Source: Acidimicrobiia bacterium | Lineage (GTDB): Bacteria; Actinomycetota; Acidimicrobiia; ATN3; PSLF01 | DNA: 53,096 bases | Reading direction: 5' to 3' | Assembly (NCBI GenBank): GCA_040289475.1 | Contig: PSLF01000015.1 | Location: forward strand, 1-53,096 | Shown: positions 27,245 to 35,852 of the stretch, piece by piece | Layout of the letters: each line of letters starts with the position of its first letter | Position numbering within the stretch: position 1 is the first letter of the stretch | The notes under the pieces: model-generated | The model's input: the letters and a program-made list of their open reading frames with translations, nothing else | What the model was told of the DNA's origin: nothing | Databases searched by the model: none | Made by a program: the position numbers and the translations under genes

Positions 27245-28480
27245 TTGGCACTAATAGAGCCGTTCCGAGGGATCAGATACAACCTCGAAAAAGTGGGCTC
27301 ATTGAGTGATGTTTGCGCACCGCCATACGACGTCATAGACGAGGCGGAAAAACGACGCCTTCTAGAAACCAGCCCTTACAACTCGGTTCGACTCATCCTC
27401 CCCGAGGACGAAGACGGGGAAGATCGCTTTTCTGTCGCTGCCCGAACGCTGAGTGAATGGATGCGTCAGGGGATTCTACTGATCGACGAACAGCCGTCAG
27501 TTTATCCGTATCGAATGAAGTACGTGCATCCCTCGAGGGGTCCGCAAGTCACAGCCGGACTCGTCGTATCGGTGAGCCTCGACCGGCGTTACAGAATCGT
27601 GCCACACGAGCGGACGATGGCAAAACCGCTCGAGGAGCAGATGCGATTGCTGGCTTCTACAAAGGCAAACCTGTCCCCGGTATACCTCCTTGTCGTTCCG
27701 GCACAAGAGTACTCGGGTGTAGTCACCAAAGTAGCTCTCGAGGACTGGCCTCTTTTGGGTGAATGCACTGAGCCCTCAGGAGTCGAGCACTGCATATACA
27801 AAATCGATGAGGGGGACATACTCCAAGAACTGCAATCCAGTATGGAAGAAGCTGTATTGGTAATTGCCGACGGGCACCACCGTTTTGAAGTCGCCCGGTC
27901 TTTTTGGGAAGCCACTAGGGAGCCCGGATCGGATCGCATCATGGCATTGGTCGTCGACCTCGACCAAGCAGCCCATGGCCTACAAGGCACTCATCGGATC
28001 ATTGTTGGTTCAGCGGATGACCCCGAGGAGCTATTGAAGCGCTTCAAAGCAGCCTGTGGTGGCTCCGAGGAAATACTTCCCGATCCAACCTCGCTGTATT
28101 CTCTTCTAGATAAAGGACGCGTCATACTACTCACTCGCCACAATGCGTCCTCGCCAAAACATCCCCTTGTGAGCGCACACTGTTCGATTTTCACAGCAAG
28201 CTCGGCATCGAACGAGATATCTTCCACTCCGTCGGCGTGGGTTCACGACTCTGTCCTCAACACCGTTCCCCAAGATGCCGTCGTATTCGAATCCTCTCTC
28301 GAAACGGCTTTCGCAGCTGTCATAGAGGGCAAAGCAGTAGCTGCTATACTTCTCCCTCCCCCCTCACTCAAGGTCGTAACAGCGGTAGCCAGAGCTGGGT
28401 CATTACTTCCCCAAAAGTCAACTTACTTTTATCCGAAGCCTAGGACCGGTGCCGTGTTCCGGAGGTTCGACGCAGGATGA
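27245..28480 (+). CDS. DUF1015 family protein
   Basis: Matches the uncharacterised DUF1015 family by ALIEPFRGIRYN at the start, the APPYDVID block (about 20-27), the RIVPHERTMAKP and DGHHRFEVARSF motifs (about 209-220). DGHHR resembles the nucleotide-binding signature of ParB/SerK-type proteins, so an ATP-dependent small-molecule kinase activity is possible but unproven. 411 aa, normal for the family. TTG start with a clear GGAGGG ribosome site. The stop overlaps the next ATG (ATGA), coupling it to the metallo-beta-lactamase gene. Family assignment is from memory. Confidence 0.85.
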   Translation: MALIEPFRGIRYNLEKVGSLSDVCAPPYDVIDEAEKRRLLETSPYNSVRLILPEDEDGEDRFSVAARTLSEWMRQGILLIDEQPSVYPYRMKYVHPSRGPQVTAGLVVSVSLDRRYRIVPHERTMAKPLEEQMRLLASTKANLSPVYLLVVPAQEYSGVVTKVALEDWPLLGECTEPSGVEHCIYKIDEGDILQELQSSMEEAVLVIADGHHRFEVARSFWEATREPGSDRIMALVVDLDQAAHGLQGTHRIIVGSADDPEELLKRFKAACGGSEEILPDPTSLYSLLDKGRVILLTRHNASSPKHPLVSAHCSIFTASSASNEISSTPSAWVHDSVLNTVPQDAVVFESSLETAFAAVIEGKAVAAILLPPPSLKVVTAVARAGSLLPQKSTYFYPKPRTGAVFRRFDAG

Positions 28481-29418
28481 GTCGAAGTATGCAGCGCGTC
28501 GGATCCCGAATCTACATGATCGATTCGGGGTTTTTGGGGCTTCCTAAGCTGGCTGCTGTTTACTACATCGATGCACCTCGGCCGGCCTTGATCGAAACTT
28601 CGGGATCTTTAGTAGCCCGGGAAGTTATCGAGACCTTGAAGAGCGCGGGCGTGGATGCTCTTGCCTATGTCATCGTCTCTCACATTCATCTCGATCACGC
28701 AGGAGGAGCTGGACACTTTCTGAAGGAGTACCCCGGAGCGAAACTGGTAGTCCACCCCGAAGGTGCCCGTCACATGGCCGATCCAGAACGGCTTCACAGA
28801 AGCGCAGAGCGTGTCTATGGTAAGCAAGCCATGATCAAGGAGTGGGGATACCTTGAGCCCGTACCTAAAGACGCCATCGTTCCAGCCGCAGATGGACAGT
28901 CACTCGACTTAGGCGACGGAGCACTGCGCATCCTCTTTACGCCAGGCCATGCAAAACACCACATTTGCGTCTTTGACCTTTCCGAAGGAGCTCTGTTTCT
29001 CGGAGACTCCGCGGGTGTGTATCTGTGCGACGTGGAATACCAGACTCTATCGGCACCGCCTCCAGACCTCGATCCATACTTGGCATGCGAATCACTGGAG
29101 AGAGTGGCTGAGCTAGTACCCGAGGTTATTCTCTTTACCCACTACGGCCCCGGGAATGAGACCGAGCGGCTTCTCGAAAACGCTCGCAGACAGTACATGG
29201 AATGGCTCCGAGTAGTGGAGGATGGGTTTTATCGCTCTCAAAACACTGAAGAAATCGCCGAGCGTCTCGCTAAAGAAGCGGACCCCGAACGAAGCAGACT
29301 CCCCCAAGACGCTGTCGCACGGCTTGCCAAGCTCGTGCCATACGACGTGCAAGTTGAGGGGTATATAGGCTATCTCCGGCGTCGCACAGAAAAGAAGAGG
29401 CGCAACATTGGAATTTAG
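28477..29418 (+). CDS. Metallo-beta-lactamase-fold hydrolase
   Basis: Zinc (or iron) hydrolase fold, 313 aa. The metal motif HxHxDH is SHIHLDHAGG (about residue 69-77), followed by GHAKHH (His), LFLGDSAG (Asp) and FTHYGPG (His). C-terminal helix is rich in Arg/Lys. The physiological substrate is unknown; glyoxalase-II-like or quorum-lactonase-like activities are both possible. Coupled with DUF1015 by a 4-base overlap. The TAG stop is followed in the same frame by about 107 open codons that end in a universal stress domain, discussed under findings. Confidence 0.88.
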   Translation: MSRSMQRVGSRIYMIDSGFLGLPKLAAVYYIDAPRPALIETSGSLVAREVIETLKSAGVDALAYVIVSHIHLDHAGGAGHFLKEYPGAKLVVHPEGARHMADPERLHRSAERVYGKQAMIKEWGYLEPVPKDAIVPAADGQSLDLGDGALRILFTPGHAKHHICVFDLSEGALFLGDSAGVYLCDVEYQTLSAPPPDLDPYLACESLERVAELVPEVILFTHYGPGNETERLLENARRQYMEWLRVVEDGFYRSQNTEEIAERLAKEADPERSRLPQDAVARLAKLVPYDVQVEGYIGYLRRRTEKKRRNIGI

Positions 29419-29514
29419 TATGTCTTCACGCAGACCCACCCGAGATCCCCAAAGCCTCCTTGGACCCCTCCCCTGAAGCTCCTCGCGAGTGGCAACCTCC
29501 GGATCGATATCGCA

Positions 29515-29739
29515 GTGTTACAGTCCGTTCTGGGTCCAGAACGCGTCAAATTCACAACTTTCGATTCCAAGCCAGTCCGAGCTATTCTCAGCTATTTGGA
29601 AGGCACACCCGATCCGGTAGACCTCTTGGTACTGGGAAGCCGTGGACATACCACCCTTCCCAGACCCCACATAGGATCCGTGACATTTTCACTAGCCCAC
29701 CGCGCAGATATCAACCTCTTCGTAGCAGGCGCGGAATAA
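29515..29739 (+). pseudogene. Truncated universal stress protein (C-terminal half)
   Basis: A GTG-started 74-codon frame matches the C-terminal half of UspA-like proteins: LLVLGSRGHTTLPRPHIGSV fits the ATP-binding pattern G-x2-G-x9-G-S. The N-terminal half, which should bear a VDGS-type start and phosphate contacts, is missing, so a normal ~140-aa protein is not encoded. No clear ribosome site precedes the GTG. The frame is open from the TAG of the metallo-hydrolase, but those 32 codons do not look like a Usp N-terminus. Probably a decayed or truncated gene. The exact limit is uncertain. Confidence 0.7.
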
Positions 29740-29800
29740 AACCTTGCGTTTCGGATCCAGGGCATAATCGGCAAAAATGCATTTCGAACCCAAGCATCGC

Positions 29801-30946
29801 TCAGGCAACAAAGATGGACGTGAAGTACATAAACGCTAGACCTGTTCCCAAACCCCCGGTGATGTGAGGAGCTAGAACAGCGCCGCCACCCGAGGTGAGC
29901 AATCCCCATACCTCTGCTACGACCTCTGCGATTGCACCCAATCCAACTGCCAAGAGCGCTACAGATATAGGCTTCGATGGCGTCAGGCTTCCGATGAGAA
30001 GTCCGCCGAGCGCTGGCAGCCCTGCAATTGCCGCCGCCCACTGGTAAAAGAAAATCGAGCGCGATTTTTTGCCTGCCACAGCCGCTATAGCAACACCTTC
30101 TGAAACATTGTGCACGGCAAATCCCAGCGCCAATAAGCCACCCACGGCTAGGACCCCTGCTGCTTCAGCGCCAGCCACCGCTAGCCCTTCTCCCAGATTG
30201 TGAAGTCCGATCGCCACAGCCAAAGCCCATGCGGCGACCAGAGCTCGATCCTCGCCTCGCTTGGATCCCATCCTCCGAGCCCACTCGTATATGGCCGCGA
30301 AAGAAATCACAGAGACACTTACCACGAGCAGTCGTCCTGCCAGAGGTGCTACAAGCTCTGCCGATAGCTCAAAGGTATCGAAGCTGGACTCAACCCCAAT
30401 GGCCAGCAAAACACCGATAGTAAAGGCCAAGAAAAACTCGCTCGTTTTGTGACCCGATCTCCGGAGCACGGGCCTCAATAGCATTCCCGCTGCGACCGGA
30501 AGAACTCCCATTCCAAGGCCTAGCGGAACATAGCGTTTGAACAAATCCCTCCCAGGGTGGGGGGTCTCCACTGGAAAGTTGAGGGTGTGGACGAGGGTTT
30601 GTCCATCCGCACTCACAAGTTTCAATTCCAATGGTTCGCCTCTTATCCAGGGGTAGTAAAGGTCAATGTCGGCAGTTTGTAGACGCCGAATCTCTAGCCG
30701 GTCGCTGGAAAACTGCCAGTAGGCGCCGTTTATGGCTACTTGAGCTATGTTTACAGGCACACTCCCGCCGTTGCGCACCGTCACAACGATCCGACCTGGC
30801 TTGAGAACTACCCGCTCCACCGATAGCGACTGTGCCACCGAGTCGCCGGTCTTGTGAGACATCCACTTAGGAAGATAGAGCACGATGCCGGCTAACACTA
30901 GAGTGAGGCCTCCCACGAGAAGGGCCCCCACCGTGACCTTCTTCAC
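29801..30946 (-). CDS. ZIP family metal transporter with extracytoplasmic domain
   Basis: Likely imports divalent metal (Zn, Fe or Mn). I chose the GTG at 30946, because its GTGA overlaps the multicopper oxidase TGA; the longer frame to 31030 would overlap that gene. 381 aa: an N-terminal membrane helix, an approximately 110-residue beta-rich extracytoplasmic domain (up to about 140), then about seven hydrophobic segments. ZIP motifs are GLHNLGEGLA and AVHNVSEGVAIA in two consecutive helices, with metal-binding His/Glu pairs. The Ig-like ectodomain is unusual for bacterial ZIPs and is reminiscent of archaeal members (from memory). Translationally coupled with the oxidase, regulated by the DtxR gene of the same operon. 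Confidence 0.85.
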   Translation of the reverse strand: MKKVTVGALLVGGLTLVLAGIVLYLPKWMSHKTGDSVAQSLSVERVVLKPGRIVVTVRNGGSVPVNIAQVAINGAYWQFSSDRLEIRRLQTADIDLYYPWIRGEPLELKLVSADGQTLVHTLNFPVETPHPGRDLFKRYVPLGLGMGVLPVAAGMLLRPVLRRSGHKTSEFFLAFTIGVLLAIGVESSFDTFELSAELVAPLAGRLLVVSVSVISFAAIYEWARRMGSKRGEDRALVAAWALAVAIGLHNLGEGLAVAGAEAAGVLAVGGLLALGFAVHNVSEGVAIAAVAGKKSRSIFFYQWAAAIAGLPALGGLLIGSLTPSKPISVALLAVGLGAIAEVVAEVWGLLTSGGGAVLAPHITGGLGTGLAFMYFTSIFVA

Positions 30947-32001
30947 CCCTCTACCGCCTCGAAGATCCCGATCCAACCTAGCTCGGCGAATTCCGACACG
31001 TGTGCGTGGAACAGGTACTTCCCCGGCCATCTGTATCGGAGCTCCAAGATTGCACGCTCCCCCTGTCCGAGCACAATCGTGTCTGTGGTACCGTCCGGCT
31101 CTAAGCGAGTTCCGGTCATATAAAAGTCGAAGAAATTTGCGTGGGAGTGAAACGAGTTGACTAAGTCGAACTCAGTAATGTTGACGAGGTATATCCGGAC
31201 AAGCTCTCCAACGCGCACCCGAATCGGGTTGCGAAAGTAGTAAAAGGCTTCCGTATTAATCGCATAAAACTCGTTTTTTTCGTCGCCATCGGTGTCGAAT
31301 GCGTTCATCACCATCACCAACTCGTCAGCCGGCGGCCTTTGCGACGCGGGATCTACGATAAATACCCCATAAAGACCCTTGTGAATGTGACGCTTCACAG
31401 GCATCACGTGGCAGTGGTAGAGGTGAAGGCCGAATGGATCTGCGTCGAACTCGTAGACAAAAGTTTGTCCCGTCTCGACGATCTCAAAAACACCGTCCAT
31501 GTCTGCTCGGTGGAACCCATGAAAATGGATAGTGTGCGGATGGGGAGAGGCATTCTGGAAACGAATCCTCAGGTGATCACCTTCTCTAGCCCGAAGCGTC
31601 GGGCCTGGAACCCGGCCATTGTACGTCCATGCTGGAAAGCGCACCCCGGGAGCGATCTCTATCTCGCGATCGGCAGCAAAAATCCGGTACTCCCGAATAG
31701 AGCGGCCGTCATCTGTAGCGGTCATCGTCCCGTAATCGAACTCCCGCAGGTACGACATCGGATCAAAGACTGAAGTGTTATACGCCCCTACCGTGCAGTT
31801 CAAGTCGTGAGACACGACGTAAGGCTTGCGAGACTCGGCCGCATTATCTTGAGTGGAGAAGCTCGTTGCACTCTGCGAACCCACGGCCCGATAAGCCACC
31901 AACCCCGCAAGTCCCGCGGTTCCGCCCCCAAGAGATGCTCGAAGAAGTTGCCGTCTCGTAACCCGCGCTACGAAAGGCCGAATGATCGATCGTCTTCTCA
32001 T
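30943..32001 (-). CDS. Two-domain multicopper oxidase
   Basis: Copper oxidase, exported by the Tat route: RRQLLRASLGGGTAG near residue 16 is a twin-arginine-type signal. Four His-x-His pairs for a trinuclear centre are present: IHFHG, LYHCHVMP, FHSHANFF and YLFHAHVSEF. The Cys/His type-1 copper site is in the first domain (LYHCHVMPVKRHIHKG); the second domain has Ala in the Cys position (HAH). Thus a two-domain oxidase with T1 copper only in domain 1 (type C pattern). 352 aa. Overlaps the regulator and the ZIP gene by 4 bases each. The substrate might be Fe(II), Mn(II) or Cu(I), or nitrite; I cannot tell. Confidence 0.9.
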   Translation of the reverse strand: MRRRSIIRPFVARVTRRQLLRASLGGGTAGLAGLVAYRAVGSQSATSFSTQDNAAESRKPYVVSHDLNCTVGAYNTSVFDPMSYLREFDYGTMTATDDGRSIREYRIFAADREIEIAPGVRFPAWTYNGRVPGPTLRAREGDHLRIRFQNASPHPHTIHFHGFHRADMDGVFEIVETGQTFVYEFDADPFGLHLYHCHVMPVKRHIHKGLYGVFIVDPASQRPPADELVMVMNAFDTDGDEKNEFYAINTEAFYYFRNPIRVRVGELVRIYLVNITEFDLVNSFHSHANFFDFYMTGTRLEPDGTTDTIVLGQGERAILELRYRWPGKYLFHAHVSEFAELGWIGIFEAVEG

Positions 32002-32891
32002 CGCCGAGGGTTCCGTCTGCCCGCCTCAGGGAGACGATGGGCCAACGCTTGATTTTTCGAGCTTGCCTCCTTTGATAAAACCTCGATCCGCACCCTTTGG
32101 GCGAGCCCCCGTGCCAATGGAATCATTCCTCCGTCACCCTCGAGCCACACGGGCCCTCCGTACGGCTCTATATGCGTTATTCGAAACCGGCGATTCGGTA
32201 AGATCCCCAAAGTCACTAAGCGACTGACGGCGTCTTCTTCCTCGTCATCGAGTTCCGAAACCCGAACCACCGAGCCTTCACTAACTGCGTCCAAGCGTCT
32301 GTAAGGGCCCCCTCCTTTCGCTTTGAGCCCAGTTGGCGGCCCCGAACAAAAACCTCGCCGAGACGAAGACCGGTCTCCAGTACGTCCAATCTCATTCGAA
32401 GCGAAAGCCAAGCCGGCTTGACTAGTGATTGTCGAGTCAGATTTGGAGGGAAGAGACTCGGCTGCCTTAGTTGCTTTCCGGCGCCTTTGGCGAGTTGGCG
32501 GTATCCGATGGCCATGCGGATCGCGTTCGGGATAACCCAGGTAAGTATCAATCCGCTCCTCCAGCCGATCGCTGACTACCGCTTCGAGTGCTGCTGCCTC
32601 TGGATGAAGCTCTTCCAAGGAGTAACCCAAGACCTCGTATAGAAATGTCTCGACCAGTCGGTGCTTGCGAACGATCCTTTCAGCAGATGCCCTGCCTTTT
32701 GGCGTGAGACTCACGCTGCCCCTGTGGAGGCGTCGCACCACTCCGTCGGTCTCTAGTCGCCTAAGCATTACAGAGGCAGTAGCCGTGGAAACCTTCAGTC
32801 GCCGTGCCAATGACCCGGTGCTGACATATCCTTTCGAAGCCTCTTCCGTGTAAAGAGCTTTTAGATAATTAGTGATTGCGTTCTTAGACAT
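31998..32891 (-). CDS. DtxR-type metal-dependent regulator with FeoA-like domain
   Basis: Represses genes when loaded with Fe(II) or Mn(II). Winged helix at about 5-65 (STGSLARRLKVSTATASVML), metal/dimer region at about 75-140 (HRLVETFLYEVLGYSLEELHPEA and DPHGHRIP), and a C-terminal FeoA/SH3-like part (about 210-275). Between them is a ~65-residue low-complexity linker with Ser/Arg, longer than in MntR/IdeR, possibly disordered. 297 aa. The start codon 32891 lies inside a perfect palindrome, a likely autoregulatory operator. The gene has no Shine-Dalgarno-like sequence, consistent with a leaderless transcript. Overlaps the oxidase ATG by 4 bases (ATGA). Confidence 0.9.
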   Translation of the reverse strand: MSKNAITNYLKALYTEEASKGYVSTGSLARRLKVSTATASVMLRRLETDGVVRRLHRGSVSLTPKGRASAERIVRKHRLVETFLYEVLGYSLEELHPEAAALEAVVSDRLEERIDTYLGYPERDPHGHRIPPTRQRRRKATKAAESLPSKSDSTITSQAGLAFASNEIGRTGDRSSSRRGFCSGPPTGLKAKGGGPYRRLDAVSEGSVVRVSELDDEEEDAVSRLVTLGILPNRRFRITHIEPYGGPVWLEGDGGMIPLARGLAQRVRIEVLSKEASSKNQALAHRLPEAGRRNPRR

Positions 32892-32900
32892 ATCTAAGAA
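32881..32900. promoter_or_regulatory. Palindromic operator over the dtxR start codon
   Basis: TTCTTAGACATATCTAAGAA has perfect 8-base arms around CATA. The regulator's ATG (complement of bases 32889-32891) lies in the centre. The core (TTAGA...TCTAA) resembles DtxR/MntR-type boxes. With no ribosome site upstream, the site probably overlaps the transcription start, so bound repressor would block initiation of the whole dtxR-oxidase-ZIP operon. A TTTATC hexamer just upstream could be the -10. Confidence 0.65.
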
Positions 32901-32986
32901 GGATAAACGAACAATCTAAACTTGCCTACATCATTGAGCGGTCCAAGCGCTCCTAGATAATAAAAAGAGGTTGGGACTCTGAGTTG

Positions 32987-33472
32987 TTATGAGGCGACGG
33001 TAAGGGCAGCCCTCATACCAGCCCGATAATGTCCCGCAATATTGCAGATGAGCACGTATTTGCCCGGAGTTAGGTCGACGGATTTAGTAGCAGTCATAGA
33101 AGGGCTCAGCTCATCGGGTTCTATCTCGGTGACCACCTCCACAGCGCCACCTTCTTCGACTGTGTCCTGAGGTCCGACCGGAAGCATGTCCGCAGCGAGA
33201 TCAGTTTTGATCACGACAAGTTCATGTGGCATGGTGCCCTCGTTGTGAGCCATGAACGTAACCTTGCCAGCTTTGGCGGACTCTCCCTCGACGCGAATCG
33301 AGTACTCCTTTAGATAGGTTTGGACCGTCATCTCGGTCTTGGAGAGCGAAGGAGACTGAGTGGATTCGGCGGCCCTAGGGGCAGTATTGCTCTTGCAGGA
33401 GACAAATATCGATGCAACTGCCAAAGCCGAAAGCAGGCAACAAGTAGATCGGACGAGTCGTGATAGGACCAT
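32987..33472 (-). CDS. Lipoprotein cupredoxin (plastocyanin/sulfocyanin-like)
   Basis: Blue-copper electron carrier anchored outside the membrane. The start 33472 (MVLSRLV) has a GGAGGTG ribosome site; the longer frame to 33892 is spurious and overlaps the MFS gene. A lipobox IFVSC follows the signal (about residue 25). A T1 copper site is formed by His in MPHELVV and the C-terminal cluster LICNIAGHYRAGM (Cys, +5 His, +10 Met). 161 aa. Placed between MFS (74 bp) and dtxR (95 bp), it may exchange electrons with the two-domain oxidase; that link is inferred from proximity. Confidence 0.88.
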   Translation of the reverse strand: MVLSRLVRSTCCLLSALAVASIFVSCKSNTAPRAAESTQSPSLSKTEMTVQTYLKEYSIRVEGESAKAGKVTFMAHNEGTMPHELVVIKTDLAADMLPVGPQDTVEEGGAVEVVTEIEPDELSPSMTATKSVDLTPGKYVLICNIAGHYRAGMRAALTVAS

Positions 33473-33546
33473 TATCTTCACCTCCGTCACGTTGGGAGGC
33501 CCCACTAGCAGATGCTGCAACGCTACTAATGATCTGTCCGCTCCGT

Positions 33547-35040
33547 CTAATGCTTTGAGCGCTTGGCTCCGCCCTGCGATGCCAAAAGCGCCAGCATCTG
33601 CTGAGCGTCCTGGACAATTGTGAAGCGAGCCCGCCACAGAATCAGGCTTCCTGCAACTATCGGTGGGCTCACTAAAATAAATGCGCGCCGAAGAGAATGC
33701 GTGAGATCTGAGAGCAGTCCGACCACAGCGGGCGCCAACGCGGTGCCAAACACGGCCGTCACTAGGGCGAAAGCTGATGTACCGACCCCCCGGGAGCTCG
33801 CAGGCACGACATCCATTACGGAGGCCCTCAAGGTAGGGGGAACGGTTGCTATGAGAACGACACCAGCGAATTGGAACGCTATGCTCACCCAAACAACACT
33901 AACTATCCAGGAAACAAAAAAGGCAGCAGCTCCCCCCAAGATCATCGCCACCGACATGTCGATCCGTGCCGCGTAACCTTTTTTGGACAATAACCTGTCT
34001 GCGAATGATCCACCCCAGAACGTGCCAATAATTCCCGCCACCCCCAGGATTCCCGCTGTGACAGTCGCCGCCTTCGTGAGACTCATTCTTGAGTACCGCT
34101 GGTGAAAAACTGCTAACCAGTACCCAATCCCTTGAACAGTAAAGAGTAGGGTCGCCGCACCGATCAGGATGTAGCGCATGGTGCGAATCCGCAACAAGGC
34201 AATGATTTCTCTTATCAGATCCGCCGCTGCATACCGCAGAAAAGACCAGAGTCCTAGCGTAGAAGGATCTTCTAGCTCCCGTGATCCTGACAATTGAGTC
34301 TCGCCTGCTGCTTCGAAGGTGTCGCTTAGCTGGGAGTGTCGGGGCCCGACCATCGTTTTGTCACCCTGGCCCTCGTGCGGGGATCGCTCGCTATTTGGAC
34401 TTGGGATTCTCGAATTTTCACTTCGAGGTTTCAACGAATCCAGATCGGCCTCTCCCCTTTTTGGCTCCCTTAGCCGAAAGGCCATAATCGCCACCAAAGA
34501 TCCCGGCATACCTACAAGCAAAAACGCCCAGCGCCACCCCAACCGAGACCCTATGTAACCGGCCAGAGCGAGGCCTACTCCTTGGCCCACGAAAAACATC
34601 ACTTGCTGCACCGAGAACACCCGGCCGCGGGTATGCGGAGGGAAGTAGTCACCAATCAAAGACGTGGCTGCTGGGTCGGCTAGGGCTTCCCCGAATCCCA
34701 TCACGCCCCTCGCCACCAGAAGACTCGGATAGTTGAAAGCTGCAGCCGACAGCGCCGACAGCGCGCTCCAGGAGGCAATGGTGTATCCGATAACCCGTCC
34801 TCTCCGGTAATTGTCAGCTATCCATCCAGCTGGGATCGAAGCGAGAACATTGAGAAAAATAAAGGCGAAACCCAACAGTCCCAGCTCGCGATCCGAAACG
34901 GAGAAATACTGGCCGATTAAAGGGAGAACCCCTCTTTGTATTGCGGCGTCGACATTGCCGACAAAACTCACGAGCGCTAGCACTAAAAGCGGAAATGTGT
35001 AGATACTTTCCCGCTTTGGTTCGGTCTTGCCGTCCTCCAC
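33547..35040 (-). CDS. Major facilitator superfamily transporter
   Basis: Twelve-helix permease-like, 497 aa. The MFS signature between helices 2 and 3 is read as GWIADNYRRGRVIG (about 72-85), with typical N-terminal helices (LVLALVSFVGNVDAA) and a central hydrophilic loop (about 200-270) with Ser/Glu. The overall layout resembles spinster-like or multidrug-type exporters. GTG start follows directly after an in-frame TGA. It precedes the cupredoxin on the same strand by 74 bp. The substrate is unknown; a role in metal or siderophore export is only a guess from context. Confidence 0.88.
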   Translation of the reverse strand: MEDGKTEPKRESIYTFPLLVLALVSFVGNVDAAIQRGVLPLIGQYFSVSDRELGLLGFAFIFLNVLASIPAGWIADNYRRGRVIGYTIASWSALSALSAAAFNYPSLLVARGVMGFGEALADPAATSLIGDYFPPHTRGRVFSVQQVMFFVGQGVGLALAGYIGSRLGWRWAFLLVGMPGSLVAIMAFRLREPKRGEADLDSLKPRSENSRIPSPNSERSPHEGQGDKTMVGPRHSQLSDTFEAAGETQLSGSRELEDPSTLGLWSFLRYAAADLIREIIALLRIRTMRYILIGAATLLFTVQGIGYWLAVFHQRYSRMSLTKAATVTAGILGVAGIIGTFWGGSFADRLLSKKGYAARIDMSVAMILGGAAAFFVSWIVSVVWVSIAFQFAGVVLIATVPPTLRASVMDVVPASSRGVGTSAFALVTAVFGTALAPAVVGLLSDLTHSLRRAFILVSPPIVAGSLILWRARFTIVQDAQQMLALLASQGGAKRSKH

Positions 35041-35363
35041 TCAAACCCCCGTTTTCCCTAGCGCCCCAAAACGGCCCGGCATCCGTCCCCGAAGTGTCGA
35101 ATCTACAAGCAACTTCGCGCCCGCAAAACCCATCGGCCACAAGCCGCGCCATTGGCCACGACATGGTCCGCTCGATACCGAGAGAGGCTACAAACTCCCG
35201 GGCGGGATGACTGAATTGCACTCGATAGTACCTATCTGTCCGTCAAAAGACCAGTACTGATTAGCTATCAACTACCCCTCCGAACTTGCCTTTCGCCTGA
35301 TATAGGCCATTTGCAGCGCGGCCGTAAATTCCTGGTTCTATGAAAGGATCTCCCCCAAATAAG
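35041..35363. other. Gap without supported gene
   Basis: This 323-bp stretch lies between the small membrane protein (35364-35852) and the MFS gene, both minus. A minus frame reaching 35221 crosses the MFS start and is a shadow. No tRNA, strong hairpin or promoter consensus was recognised; it probably holds the MFS promoter and 5' leader. Confidence 0.4.
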
Positions 35364-35852
35364 TCAGCCTCGTCTGTAGCGGTCGTATCCGAGAAAGAGG
35401 GTACAATCCTGGTACAGATCGTAGTTGCTCCCCTCGAGGGAGTCTAGGTAGCTGCGAAGCGGCTCTGAAATTCCTCCGCCGGCTCCGGCCGAGAAGGACC
35501 CGCGCCTCATAACTTCTTTTCTGCAAAGCCTCGACATCTGAGCCCTTCGGAACGACCACCACCCGAGTTTTGATGCAAAGTAGAACGGCAGGCCAAGTAG
35601 AACAAGCCCCCACTTGCCCCCGACCGCGCTGTAGGGATCTTCCCACTCGTCTAATTTCCCCGACACAGCGAGCGCTACTAAGCCGAAAAGCCCTCCGACA
35701 ATAGTGATGCGAGCAACCGAGAAGCCATCCCTAGCGAAGGCAAAGTCGACAACTCTTACCAACAGAACCCGGACAGGTCTAAGCGCCATCAACAACGCTA
35801 CTTCACTCGTCAGCGCTACGATGAGAAACAATCTGTTTGTTCCCATGACCAA
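35364..35852 (-). CDS. Small integral membrane protein of unknown function
   Basis: I do not recognise the family. The 162-aa product has an N-terminal hydrophobic helix (LFLIVALTSEVALLMAL), a second (TIVGGLFGLVALAVSG) and a third (KWGLVLLGLPFYFASKLGWW), and then a basic/Ser-Gly-rich segment and a C-terminal soluble part with DLYQDCTLFLGYDRYRR. No signal peptide cleavage site is obvious. It stands alone between two gaps. Coding is supported by the clear membrane helices and lack of an alternative frame. Confidence 0.65.
   Translation of the reverse strand: MVMGTNRLFLIVALTSEVALLMALRPVRVLLVRVVDFAFARDGFSVARITIVGGLFGLVALAVSGKLDEWEDPYSAVGGKWGLVLLGLPFYFASKLGWWSFRRAQMSRLCRKEVMRRGSFSAGAGGGISEPLRSYLDSLEGSNYDLYQDCTLFLGYDRYRRG

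Noticed and set aside
33473-33892. Long 301-codon frame upstream of the cupredoxin
   Set aside because: The first 140 residues overlap the MFS gene, have Arg/Ser-rich shadow composition and precede a clear ribosome site and signal peptide at 33472.
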